From contig CAVYML010000009.1 of the NCBI GenBank assembly GCA_963769605.1, positions 1,054,001-1,118,000 on the forward strand: a stretch of 64,000 nt of DNA, in the 5' to 3' direction. The notes below the pieces were generated by a model, which saw nothing but the letters and a program-made list of their open reading frames with translations, ran no database searches and was not told where the DNA came from. This DNA is from Fen-1254 sp963769605. Lineage in GTDB: Bacteria > Bacteroidota > Ignavibacteria > UBA10030. Positions 54,790 through 63,657 of this stretch are shown piece by piece (position 1 is the stretch's first letter; each line of letters opens with the position of its first letter). The position numbers were made by a program, and so were the translations under genes.

Positions 54790-55425
54790 TCATTCTAAAA
54801 TTCTCCGAGCTGTCTCATATCGCTCCTTGAAATAAGAACTTTGCAGCGATGAAATCGTCACGCCGAGGGAAACGCTTGCATGAGCAAAGAGATCATCTCC
54901 CAGATAGATTCCAACATGTGAAGCGCTTTCACCTGTTGTGTTAAAAAAAACAAGATCGCCGAACTTCAAATCTTGAAGATCAACATGTCCGCCGAGTTTC
55001 GACTGTTCGGAGCTTGTCCTTGGCAGCTGCACACCGACTGCATCTCGATAGACGGTCATCGTATATCCGGAACAATCCATGCCATCGGTACTTGCACCGC
55101 CATGAACGTACGGAACGCCCATATACTTCGAAATCTCGCGCATCATTTTGCTTTGGTCGAGCGGCTTGATAGCGGCATTTTTTTCCTTTTTGTAGCTGCG
55201 TATACTTTCGGTCGTCTGCTCGACATCTTTTGGTCCTACTTTTTTATCGTCCTCGCGCCGCTCCTCTTCTGCTTCCTTTGACGAAAAACGAGATTTTTGC
55301 GTGTTCGCTTCATCAGACGTCCGTTTTTGTTCACGAGTCCCGAAACGAGGAGACGATGCACTGCACCCTGCAAAAAGGATCATTGCAACACATGACGACC
55401 AGAGAAAGACGCGACAGTTCTGCAC
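54790..55425 (-). CDS. NlpC/P60-family lipoprotein peptidase
   Basis: A 211-residue lipoprotein with lipobox ILFAGC (Cys21). A charged, probably disordered linker (about 25-90) precedes the NlpC/P60 domain, with catalytic Cys in MDCSGYT and His in SASHVGIYLG, and LFAHAS. Such enzymes cut peptide cross-links or stems of peptidoglycan. The start is a GTG. It lies between rpoD and def on the same strand. Confidence 0.88.
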   Translation of the reverse strand: MQNCRVFLWSSCVAMILFAGCSASSPRFGTREQKRTSDEANTQKSRFSSKEAEEERREDDKKVGPKDVEQTTESIRSYKKEKNAAIKPLDQSKMMREISKYMGVPYVHGGASTDGMDCSGYTMTVYRDAVGVQLPRTSSEQSKLGGHVDLQDLKFGDLVFFNTTGESASHVGIYLGDDLFAHASVSLGVTISSLQSSYFKERYETARRILE

Positions 55426-55445
55426 GTATTGTTCTCAATAATGGC

Positions 55446-55469
55446 GAAGCCCTGCACGTGCAGGGCTTC
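55446..55469. repeat. 24-bp perfect palindrome between rpoD and the NlpC gene
   Basis: GAAGCCCTGCAC followed at once by its exact complement GTGCAGGGCTTC, with no loop. As RNA it could form a 10-bp stem with a small loop. There is no T run on either side, so a simple intrinsic terminator is unlikely. It lies 42 bases downstream of the rpoD stop. Confidence 0.7.
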
Positions 55470-55510
55470 CTGATGTTCTTCGAAGCCGCTGTCGGCTATC
55501 CGACAACGGA

Positions 55511-56365
55511 TCAACCAAGATATGCACGCAACGCTTTGCTGCGCGAAGCATGCCGCAGCCGGCGAATCGCCTTTTCTTTGATCTGCCGGACGCGTTCGCG
55601 CGTCAAGTTGAATTTCTCGCCGATCTCTTCGAGCGTCAGCGAATGTTCCGAATCCAGGCCGAAATACAGCTTAATCACTTGTGATTCACGTTCGCTCAGC
55701 GTTGCAAGAGCTCGCTTGACCTCTTCTTTAAGCGATTGTTCAAGAAGACCCGAGTCCGGCGCCGGTTGGCGGTTATCCTGTATTACGTCGAGCAGGCGAT
55801 TATCTTCTCCCTGCGCGAACGGCGCATCCATCGAAAGATGCCGCCCGGAAATTTTCAATGTGTCCGAAACCTCAAAGAGCGACATATCCAGTTCTTCTGC
55901 AAGTTCGCTCGCACTCGGTTCACGCTCGAATTCCTGTTCAAGCGTGCTGAATGCTTTTCCAATTTTATTTAATGCACCGACCCTGTTCAGCGGAAGCCGC
56001 ACAATGCGCGATTGTTCCGCCAGCGCCTGAAGAATGGACTGGCGAATCCACCACACTGCGTACGATATAAATTTAAATCCGCGCGTTTCATCGAATCGTT
56101 TCGCAGCTTTGATAAGACCCAGATTTCCTTCATTAATCAGATCGCCGAGCGATAGACCTTGATTTTGATACTGCTTGGCAACACTGACGACGAAACGAAG
56201 ATTCGCTTTCGTCAATTTTTCCAGCGCTTTTTGATCTCCCTTTTTTATCCGTCTTGCAAGATCAATTTCTTCCTGCGGAGAAAGAAGATCGACCTTGCCG
56301 ATTTCCTGCAAATATTTATCTAAGGATTGACTTTCACGATTGGTATATTGTTTGCTGATTTTCAC
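55511..56365 (-). CDS. rpoD: Primary RNA polymerase sigma factor, short Bacteroidota/Chlorobi type
   Basis: A 284-residue housekeeping sigma factor. It lacks the long region 1.1, as usual in this group. Region 1.2 (SLDKYLQEIGKVDLLSPQEE), region 2 (NLRFVVSVAKQYQNQGLSLGD, YAVWWIRQSILQALAEQSR), region 3 and region 4 (LTLEEIGEKFNLTRERVRQIKEKA) are intact. I prefer the GTG at 56365 (VKISKQ) because it matches the usual family start; the frame extends to a TTG at 56425. The gene is single and not in an obvious operon with its upstream neighbours. Confidence 0.93.
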   Translation of the reverse strand: MKISKQYTNRESQSLDKYLQEIGKVDLLSPQEEIDLARRIKKGDQKALEKLTKANLRFVVSVAKQYQNQGLSLGDLINEGNLGLIKAAKRFDETRGFKFISYAVWWIRQSILQALAEQSRIVRLPLNRVGALNKIGKAFSTLEQEFEREPSASELAEELDMSLFEVSDTLKISGRHLSMDAPFAQGEDNRLLDVIQDNRQPAPDSGLLEQSLKEEVKRALATLSERESQVIKLYFGLDSEHSLTLEEIGEKFNLTRERVRQIKEKAIRRLRHASRSKALRAYLG

Positions 56366-56425
56366 TTTTTTAAACTCATATAAATTATTTGTTTCTTCCG
56401 CTTCATCTTTCTTCTGATACAACAA

Positions 56426-56848
56426 TTAAGAGGATACTGAAAGTTCTCTCATTCTATGCGGCTCAGAAAAGCAGCGGCAGGAAAATTTTTCCTGCCAGCG
56501 TGCATCGAATTCTTCAAACGTGGCAGCAAATTCCTGTGCATCCTGCCGATGACGTACAATATATCGAAATCCATCAGGTTCGTCATAAGAAATCCTGAGC
56601 TTGAAGAACCGCCGCATTTCCTAAAAAAAGACGCGAAAGATTCGTAACTTTCAAAGATTCAAATGCTTGCGCATAATGATCGATCGTGTTCGCGCCTGCA
56701 TCACTGTATTCGCAAGCGTCGAGTAATTCACCGATGCCAAATCTGTGGAGGATAACCAATATGATTTTTTCCCAGCTCACCAAAAACCATCGTCTTGGCC
56801 AATATCACATGCCGCTCTTTTCTATCCGGAGTCCGGCAAAAAACGATA
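56426..56848 (-). other. Fragmentary minus-strand frames, unrecognised, possibly one frameshifted gene
   Basis: Two overlapping frames on the minus strand, 56583-56783 and 56426-56617, have protein-like sequence (DACEYSDAGANTIDHYAQAFESL; PDGFRYIVRHRQDAQEFAATFEEF). They would form one product of about 115 residues if joined by a frameshift near 56600. Neither has a good ribosome-binding site, and I do not recognise a family. Confidence 0.3.
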
Positions 56849-57043
56849 TTATCCGAGAAATTGTTTTTCGTTGCACTTACATATCTGCACACGCTGACGG
56901 TTGAACCGGTACGAACCGTGAGCAGACTGCACCGACTGAATGAACAGTGTCGGAGTTTTTATACCGCCGCACTTCGGGCATTTTGTGCCTCGTTCACTGG
57001 CTGCTTTTTTCGCTTTTTCTGCAAAATCTGTTTGCTTTGCCAT
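56849..57043 (-). CDS. Small zinc-ribbon protein
   Basis: A 64-residue basic protein with two Cys pairs, CPKCGG (about residues 22-27) and CKC (about 55-57), which could bind one zinc ion. The ATG has GGAG just upstream. Similar small proteins occur in Bacteroidota and Ignavibacteria, but no function is known to me. It lies between the GAF/GGDEF gene and rpoD on the same strand. Confidence 0.65.
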   Translation of the reverse strand: MAKQTDFAEKAKKAASERGTKCPKCGGIKTPTLFIQSVQSAHGSYRFNRQRVQICKCNEKQFLG

Positions 57044-57061
57044 TCATTACTCCATTATTTC

Positions 57062-59005
57062 TTAATATACTCGAACTACATTGCCGCCTGCTTCGACGGC
57101 TCTTTTTAAAACTCGGCTTGCATTTTCCAGCAGTTCGACATCACCCTCTTCCGAGGTCATGCCCACAACACCGATGCTGCATGTAACGGAAAAACTTTTA
57201 TTATCAATATTGATAATGTTGCTTGCAATATTTTTACGGATCTTTTCCGCCCACAACGAGGCTTCATTTGATGTGGTATTAATAAGAATAACCATAAAGC
57301 AATTGAAATCGAACCTTCCGACAAAATCGTACGGGCGAATCGATGTTTGTATGATACGCCCGATATTCTGCAAAACGAAATCGAAAGATTCTTTTCCCTG
57401 CCGTTCGATATGATCATTCATGCGGTCAATGGAAAGCATCACTATCGACAATTCCGTTGTAAAATCATTCGCCCGCTGCACTTCTTCCTGCAGGCGCTCT
57501 AAAAAAGCTTTGCGGGTTCCAACACTCGTCGTCTCATCAAGCGAAACAAAATTATTGGTTACTTCCGTAAGGTTGAGAATTTCCAATGCCCACGAAGCGA
57601 TTTCTGCAATTTTTTGAATAAGTTGTACGTCCGCATCCGAATAGGTTCTCGGATCTTTGCTCTCGACGATCAATGCGCCGTAACAACGAGTCAAAGAACT
57701 TAACGGGAGACCAATTAACGAACCATTCGATTCGCACCGTTCAGCTTGATAAAATCTGGGTTGATGCAGTACATTAAAATCTTCTACAATTTTCGGAATG
57801 CCGGTTTGGATTACGCTGCCTACAAAACTCTGCTGCAAGTCTACTTCGCTGAGCACCGAAACATACGAATCATTCATGCGATTGAGCACATATTGTACGA
57901 TCCAGACCTTTCGTTTTTCATCGAATAAAACAAGAGAGACATAATCCCATGGAATCAGTCGAGCCGTTTCTTCCGCCAGTGCACGTGTAATGACCGGTAA
58001 ATTAAACTCCCGTTCGAGCGATTCGCGAAACCTTCCGATCGAACGAAGTAATTCCGAATCGAGCAGCAGATCGTATTTCGATGTATAGCTTACCAGCAGG
58101 GTCGAAATCATTTTTGCAAATTGCGCCATCAGTGCTATCGTCTCATTGCCATATGCATCGCTCTCACGGCAATCGACCGCCAGCACCGCCACCGGCAGAG
58201 GAACTTCCTGTGCGGATCCCGGGTAAAAGATCGGGACACCGAGAAACGTCTGCACTGTCTCTTTTCCATCGTAATACGGGAGCATTTCCTGCTGGCTCAG
58301 GGCGTTTAAATAATTCACAATCTGCGGTTTTCCTGAGTGTGCAATCTGGCTTACAAAATCCGAGCCGAAATCAATCCTCCGGCGCACCATAAATGCCGTG
58401 CTGTCGGAAACAAAGTTTTCAATGACAAGCTGCCGTTTTTCCCGATTGATCCAAAACAACGCTACCGTATGAGCAAAGTTTACTTCTTTGATAACGGATA
58501 GAATTCTCTTTATTAAAGTATTGAACTCTGTCCGTGGCCCGTCGCTGGAGTGCTGTTCGGATTGAAACGATTCAATAAATTCTTTAAGATCCCAATCGAA
58601 TGTTTTCGACTTGGAAGAAGATTGCTCCGTTATACTGTTCTTCGTCTCTTCTGGCACCATGCCTTGTATTGCAGGCTTTTGCATGATATTATTCTTCTCC
58701 TCAATCTCTGAGGATTGAGAATCGTGAACAATCGCATTGTTTGTCCAATGAGCGGTATCGTCCTTCGTGTAAGGTTTTTGCTCAAACTTCACGAATTTAT
58801 TCGAATAATTCTCTCTCCAAAATGAAACGACTCCGGAAGCGCCCAAAATACCTGCTCCGATGAAAAAGACCGTCCTCCAGAGAGACTGACCGACGGCAAT
58901 CGCACTTAGAAATAAAATGACGCCCGTCAACGCTATTATTTCCTGTATAAGCGTCAGCGAGCTGAACCAGGAAAAAAATGCGTTACGCTTACGGGCGTCT
59001 GTCAT
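57062..59005 (-). CDS. Membrane GAF-GAF-degenerate GGDEF protein
   Basis: A 647-residue protein. Two N-terminal membrane helices (about 20-60) are followed by a charged linker to about residue 150. Two GAF domains come next (about 165-310 and 330-480), and a diguanylate-cyclase-like fold is at the C-terminus (about 490-647). In the cyclase domain the signature GGDEF position reads DFNCF (within FVGRFDFNCFMVIL), while CSIGVV is kept. It is therefore unlikely to make c-di-GMP and may bind GTP or act as a sensor scaffold. Its stop is 19 bases from the start of the zinc-ribbon gene. Confidence 0.82.
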   Translation of the reverse strand: MTDARKRNAFFSWFSSLTLIQEIIALTGVILFLSAIAVGQSLWRTVFFIGAGILGASGVVSFWRENYSNKFVKFEQKPYTKDDTAHWTNNAIVHDSQSSEIEEKNNIMQKPAIQGMVPEETKNSITEQSSSKSKTFDWDLKEFIESFQSEQHSSDGPRTEFNTLIKRILSVIKEVNFAHTVALFWINREKRQLVIENFVSDSTAFMVRRRIDFGSDFVSQIAHSGKPQIVNYLNALSQQEMLPYYDGKETVQTFLGVPIFYPGSAQEVPLPVAVLAVDCRESDAYGNETIALMAQFAKMISTLLVSYTSKYDLLLDSELLRSIGRFRESLEREFNLPVITRALAEETARLIPWDYVSLVLFDEKRKVWIVQYVLNRMNDSYVSVLSEVDLQQSFVGSVIQTGIPKIVEDFNVLHQPRFYQAERCESNGSLIGLPLSSLTRCYGALIVESKDPRTYSDADVQLIQKIAEIASWALEILNLTEVTNNFVSLDETTSVGTRKAFLERLQEEVQRANDFTTELSIVMLSIDRMNDHIERQGKESFDFVLQNIGRIIQTSIRPYDFVGRFDFNCFMVILINTTSNEASLWAEKIRKNIASNIINIDNKSFSVTCSIGVVGMTSEEGDVELLENASRVLKRAVEAGGNVVRVY

Positions 59006-59214
59006 TGAACTTTCTATTTTTTATATATCACTCGAAATTTCTATTAATTTACCAGTTTTGCATAGAAAAGTCAATTAATTTAACGAAATTTAGGTTTTTT
59101 TATTTATAATTGAACACTGATTTTTATGTATAATCCTTGCGATGCGCTTTATTTTTGTCTATTTTCTCTTTAATAGTTGTATTACAAATTTTTTATCTAC
59201 AAATAAGGGTTTAT

Positions 59215-61728
59215 ATGAAAGCAGTCATTATGGCGGGAGGATTCGGTACGCGCCTGCGTCCGCTCACGAGCAATCTTCCAAAACCGATGGTGCCTGTGGC
59301 AAATAAGCCGATGATGGAACACATCGTCTCTCTTTTAAAAAAACACGGAATTACTGACGTCATCTGCGCCCTCTTTTACCAGCCAGAAATTGTTTCATCA
59401 TATTTTGGCGACGGTTCTCAATTCGGCATGAACATGCATTACCGCAAAGCTGAAGCGGATTACGGAACAGCAGGCAGCGTCAGGAATGTCAAGGATTTTC
59501 TCGATGAACGGTTTATAGTTATCAGCGGGGATGTTCTGACAGATTTCGATTTAACCGCCGCCATAAAATTTCATCTAAAAAAGAAAGCAAAAGCCACACT
59601 TCTCCTGACGCATCATCCGAATCCGCTTCAATTCGGAGTCGTGATGACGGATGACGAAGGAAAAATTACGCGCTTCCTGGAAAAACCTTCGTGGGGAGAA
59701 GTCTTCAGTGATACGATCAATACCGGAATTTACATTATCGAGCCTGAAGTGCTCGATTTGATTCCTGAAAAACAAGAATTCGACTTCAGCAAAAATCTTT
59801 TCCCGCTTCTTCTCGAGCACCATTCGGAACTTTACGGATTTATAGCGAACGGGTATTGGAAAGATATCGGCAGCCTGCATGAATATCAGGACGCTCACCT
59901 CGACGTCCTTCGCGGAAATGTCAACGTGAACATGAAAGGGACAAGGCATGGAAATTGTTATGTCGGCGATAATACGGCTGTCGAGACCGAAGCAAAAAAT
60001 CTGACCGGACTGAACATTATTGGAGACCATTGCCATATCCGCAACGGGGCAATTATCAGCAACTCTGCAATCGGCAATAATTGTGAAATTAAGGCCGGTG
60101 CAGTAATTCGGAATTCCGTCATCTGGAACGACACAACCATCGGCGTGCGTTCCGAATTGTCGCAATGCGTCGTAGGAAACAAATGCATGCTGGATGACGA
60201 AACCGTGGTTATGGAAAATGTTTTTATCAGCGATTCCTGCTCGGTCGGGAAAAAAAGCAAGCTGCTTTCAAATATCAAAATTTGGCCGGACAAAATCATA
60301 GACGAAGGTTCGATCGTCACAAGAAGCTTAGTATGGGAAGATCGGTGGCTGCGGGAACTGTTCGTTACCGATTCACGTGTAACCGGTCTTTCGAATGTTG
60401 AAATGAGTCCTGAATTTGGCGCCAAGCTGGGCGCTGCGTTCGGTTCGTTCGTCGGCGCCGGGACCTCAGTCGTCACGGGACGCGATTCGGATAATGTATC
60501 ACGTATGATCAATCGTGCTTTGATCAGCGGCTTGATGTCGGCAGGCATTCACTGTGTCGACATGAGAGCAACGTCTATTCCCATCATGCGGCATGAATTG
60601 AGAAGCGGAAAAGAACGGGGAGGCATGCATGTTCGCAAATCGCCGTTCGACCGCAATTATACGGACATTATTTTCTTCGATGCCCAGGGAAAAGATTTGC
60701 CGGTGAATAAATCGAAATCCGTCGAAAGGCTTTTCTTTGGAGAAGACTTTGCACGCGCACATTACGATTCTGTCGGCTCCATTTCTTTTCCCGAGCGGAC
60801 AAACGAAAGCTATGTCGAACGATTTCTCGCTGCGTTGGACATCGAAGCCATTCGATCGGCAAACCTGAAAATGGTAATCGATTATTCGAACGGCGTCGCA
60901 TCTACAATCTTTCCTTATGTTCTCGGAAATCTTAACGTTCAGGTCGTTGCACTCAATGCATACCTCGACAGCCGAAAATTGACCCGTTCCAGGGAAGAAT
61001 TCCACAATTCTTTGAAACAGCTTTCATACGTAATCACTTCTCTTAAATACGACCTCGGCTGCATGCTCGACGTGGGATCCGAGAAGATTTTTATCGTCGA
61101 CGAATTCGGAAATATCATTTCCAGCGAACGAACTCTTTCTTTATTTCTAAAATTCATGGCGCTCGCAAACCCTGAAAAGAAAAAAGTCGCCGTACCGATC
61201 TCCGCATCGAGTGAAGTCGACATCATCGCGCACGAATTCGGCATCGATGTGGTCAAAACTCGAGACAGTCATCTTGCCCTTATGGAGGCGGCCTCCGACA
61301 AAGAAATGAGTTTTGTGGGCGGCACGAAAGGTGGATTCATTTTTAATGAATTTCTTTTCGCATCCGACGGCATGTATTCAGTTGCAAAACTTCTGGAATA
61401 CATGGCGCGCACAAAAAAAACATTAGGCCAGATCGATCAAGAAACACCGCGGCTCACGATGGTCAAGGAAAAAGTAAATTGCGCATGGCATTTTAAGGGC
61501 CAGGTCATGCGCAAGTTGATGAAAGAAACGGAAAAGAACGACCGCGTTCTTATCGACGGTATTAAGCTGTATTTTCCGAAGTTAGCCGCCTTCACGACAG
61601 TCATGCTGTTTCCGGACCGCACACGCCCATGTTTCCATATTCATGCAGAATCCTCAGACCCGGAAGTTGCCCAGCATCTCTGCAATGAATACGAAATCAA
61701 AATAAAAACATGGACAGGACGGGAGTGA
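59215..61728 (+). CDS. Fused sugar-1-phosphate nucleotidyltransferase / phosphomannomutase-like protein
   Basis: An 837-residue fusion. Residues 1-235 are a nucleotidyltransferase (MKAVIMAGGFGTRLRPLT, GTAGSVRN, ISGDVLTDFD). Hexapeptide beta-helix repeats follow at about 250-370 (NCYVGDNTAVE, IGNNCEIKAGAVIRNS). From about 385 to 837 lies a phosphohexomutase fold (FVGAGTSVVTGRDSDNVS, VIDYSNG). The usual phosphoserine loop TASHNP is replaced by MHVRKSPFD, so mutase activity is doubtful. Similar fusions are annotated as mannose-1-phosphate guanylyltransferases in other phyla. The ATG at 59215 is preferred; the frame extends upstream without a good start. Confidence 0.85.
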   Translation: MKAVIMAGGFGTRLRPLTSNLPKPMVPVANKPMMEHIVSLLKKHGITDVICALFYQPEIVSSYFGDGSQFGMNMHYRKAEADYGTAGSVRNVKDFLDERFIVISGDVLTDFDLTAAIKFHLKKKAKATLLLTHHPNPLQFGVVMTDDEGKITRFLEKPSWGEVFSDTINTGIYIIEPEVLDLIPEKQEFDFSKNLFPLLLEHHSELYGFIANGYWKDIGSLHEYQDAHLDVLRGNVNVNMKGTRHGNCYVGDNTAVETEAKNLTGLNIIGDHCHIRNGAIISNSAIGNNCEIKAGAVIRNSVIWNDTTIGVRSELSQCVVGNKCMLDDETVVMENVFISDSCSVGKKSKLLSNIKIWPDKIIDEGSIVTRSLVWEDRWLRELFVTDSRVTGLSNVEMSPEFGAKLGAAFGSFVGAGTSVVTGRDSDNVSRMINRALISGLMSAGIHCVDMRATSIPIMRHELRSGKERGGMHVRKSPFDRNYTDIIFFDAQGKDLPVNKSKSVERLFFGEDFARAHYDSVGSISFPERTNESYVERFLAALDIEAIRSANLKMVIDYSNGVASTIFPYVLGNLNVQVVALNAYLDSRKLTRSREEFHNSLKQLSYVITSLKYDLGCMLDVGSEKIFIVDEFGNIISSERTLSLFLKFMALANPEKKKVAVPISASSEVDIIAHEFGIDVVKTRDSHLALMEAASDKEMSFVGGTKGGFIFNEFLFASDGMYSVAKLLEYMARTKKTLGQIDQETPRLTMVKEKVNCAWHFKGQVMRKLMKETEKNDRVLIDGIKLYFPKLAAFTTVMLFPDRTRPCFHIHAESSDPEVAQHLCNEYEIKIKTWTGRE

Positions 61729-61835
61729 AATCTGCGGGTTGAATTTGCAGAAATATTCCGCGATTATATATCGTTTGCAGTGTTGTCTTCAAGACACCGG
61801 CAAAAGATCATTTGATCATACCATCTGGAGTATTC

Positions 61836-62306
61836 ATGAAAATTACGGACATCCTTAACGAAAACGTTATTCGGACAAATTTACCGGGAACGACAAAAGA
61901 AGAGATCATCAATGGAATGATAGATCTTGTTGCAACTCAATCGCATGTTGTCGATAAAGAAAAAATGCGACTCGCTATTTTTGAGCGGGAAAAAATTATG
62001 TCTACCGGCGTCGGATCGGGATTTGCTATCCCGCATGGAAAAACCGACGCCGTCAGCGATATCGTCGCTGCCTTCGCTGTGACCGCACAGGCAATCGACT
62101 ACCAATCGCTCGACGATCAACCTGTTCGTCTTGTGTTTCTTCTTGTCGGCCGCGACAATATGGTCGGACCGCATATCAAACTGCTCAGCCGGATTTCCCG
62201 ATTGATGAATAAGGAAGATTTTCGCAGACAACTTCTCGAAGCAAAGACATCGCACGAAATCTTTGAGATTTTCCAGAAAGAAGAAGAATCGTACGCTGAA
62301 GGCTGA
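61836..62306 (+). CDS. PTS EIIA-type protein (fructose/nitrogen family)
   Basis: A 156-residue EIIA domain of the PtsN/fructose family, with the phosphorylatable His in GFAIPHGKT and the conserved LVGRDNMVGPHIKLLSRISRL. No sugar permease genes are nearby, so a regulatory role like PtsN is likely. The ATG at 61836 has CTGGAG upstream; the longer frame to 61812 has none. It is followed by hisS. Confidence 0.85.
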   Translation: MKITDILNENVIRTNLPGTTKEEIINGMIDLVATQSHVVDKEKMRLAIFEREKIMSTGVGSGFAIPHGKTDAVSDIVAAFAVTAQAIDYQSLDDQPVRLVFLLVGRDNMVGPHIKLLSRISRLMNKEDFRRQLLEAKTSHEIFEIFQKEEESYAEG

Positions 62307-62401
62307 GTGTTCTGTTTTTCCTTTCCCGGCATCCGTTTGTGACGGTGCATGTCACGGATGGTATCCGCTAGAACAACAACCATATTCAAGGAAGGGCAAT
62401 T

Positions 62402-63649
62402 TTGAAATTCAGAGCAATCAAAGGAACGAAAGATATTCTGCCGGCGGAAACAGCAGCATGGCAATATGTCGAGTCCGCCGTCCGCCGTACGATGCATCTG
62501 TTCGGATATCGTGAAATCCGTACACCCATTTTTGAACAAACGGGACTCTTTGCACGGAGCATAGGAGAGCTGACCGATATCGTCAGCAAAGAGATGTATA
62601 CTTTTCTCGACCGGAGCGAAGAAAGCGTCACACTCCGGCCCGAAGGAACAGCGGCTGCTTTGCGTGCATACCTTGAAAATTCACTCGGCGAACAATCGCC
62701 TCTGACAAAGTTGTACTATATCGGTCCGATGTTCCGTCAGGAACGCCCGCAAGCCGGACGGCTGCGTCAATTTCATCAATTCGGCGCCGAAGCGCTCGGT
62801 TCTGCTTCGCCGAATATCGATGTCGAGATGATGCTGCTCGCAGTTGAAATTTACCGATCGCTCGGCATTGACAGGTTCTCTTTGAAAATCAATTCGGTTG
62901 GCTGCGAACAATGCCGGCCGCGCTATAAAGAAATTTTAATTGCTGCGCTTAAGAATATAGAATCGCAGCTTTCGCCCGACAGCCGTATGCGCATCGATCA
63001 AAATCCTCTCCGTGTGCTCGATTCAAAAGACGAACATGATCGGGCATTAACCGCCGATGCCCCTTTAATAAAAGATTATTTATGCGAGAACTGTAAAAAA
63101 CATTTCGAGACATTGACCTCTTTGCTGGACTCGCTTGCGCTCCCTTATAAAGTGGACGGCCGTTTGGTACGCGGGCTTGATTACTATACAAAAACCGCTT
63201 TTGAAATCAGCAGCGCCATGCTCGGTTCTCAGGACGCTCTGGCCGGCGGCGGACGGTACGATTTGCTTGTGGAAGAGCTTGGCGGCAAACCTACTCCCGG
63301 AATTGGTTTTGCAGCCGGCATCGAACGGCTTATGATGGTGCTTGAAAAGAGCGGAACACAATCCTTCACTGTCCCGCCGCCCGATCTGTTTTTAGTTGCG
63401 CTTGACGACCATGCCCGAACATGGTCGTTCGGGAAAGCCTATGAACTTCGCCGCAGCGGTATCCCGGTTGAAATCGATTATCTTGCACGCAGCATTAAAG
63501 CTCAAATGCGAGAAGCTAATCGACAATCCGCACGTTATGTACTTGTGGTGGGAGAGTCCGAACTTGCCTCCCGCACGGGAAAACTCAAGAATATGCAAAC
63601 AGGCGAAGAGACCGCGGTATCTCTCGACATACTGAATATTCCACGATAA
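62402..63649 (+). CDS. hisS: Histidyl-tRNA synthetase
   Basis: A 415-residue class II synthetase of normal length. Motif 2 (FRQERPQAGRLRQFHQFGAE), the His-binding RGLDYYTKTAFEI and motif 3 (GGKPTPGIGFAAGIERLMM) are intact. The anticodon-binding domain (LFLVALDD, GIPVEIDY, ARYVLVVGE) closes the protein. The start is a TTG at 62402 behind AAGGAAGGG. A further gene begins 9 bases after its stop. Confidence 0.95.
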   Translation: MKFRAIKGTKDILPAETAAWQYVESAVRRTMHLFGYREIRTPIFEQTGLFARSIGELTDIVSKEMYTFLDRSEESVTLRPEGTAAALRAYLENSLGEQSPLTKLYYIGPMFRQERPQAGRLRQFHQFGAEALGSASPNIDVEMMLLAVEIYRSLGIDRFSLKINSVGCEQCRPRYKEILIAALKNIESQLSPDSRMRIDQNPLRVLDSKDEHDRALTADAPLIKDYLCENCKKHFETLTSLLDSLALPYKVDGRLVRGLDYYTKTAFEISSAMLGSQDALAGGGRYDLLVEELGGKPTPGIGFAAGIERLMMVLEKSGTQSFTVPPPDLFLVALDDHARTWSFGKAYELRRSGIPVEIDYLARSIKAQMREANRQSARYVLVVGESELASRTGKLKNMQTGEETAVSLDILNIPR

Positions 63650-63657
63650 CGGAAGAT

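Noticed and set aside
59110..59134. TTGAAC ... TATAAT promoter upstream of the fused nucleotidyltransferase
   Set aside because: The two boxes are only 13 bases apart, too close for a normal promoter.
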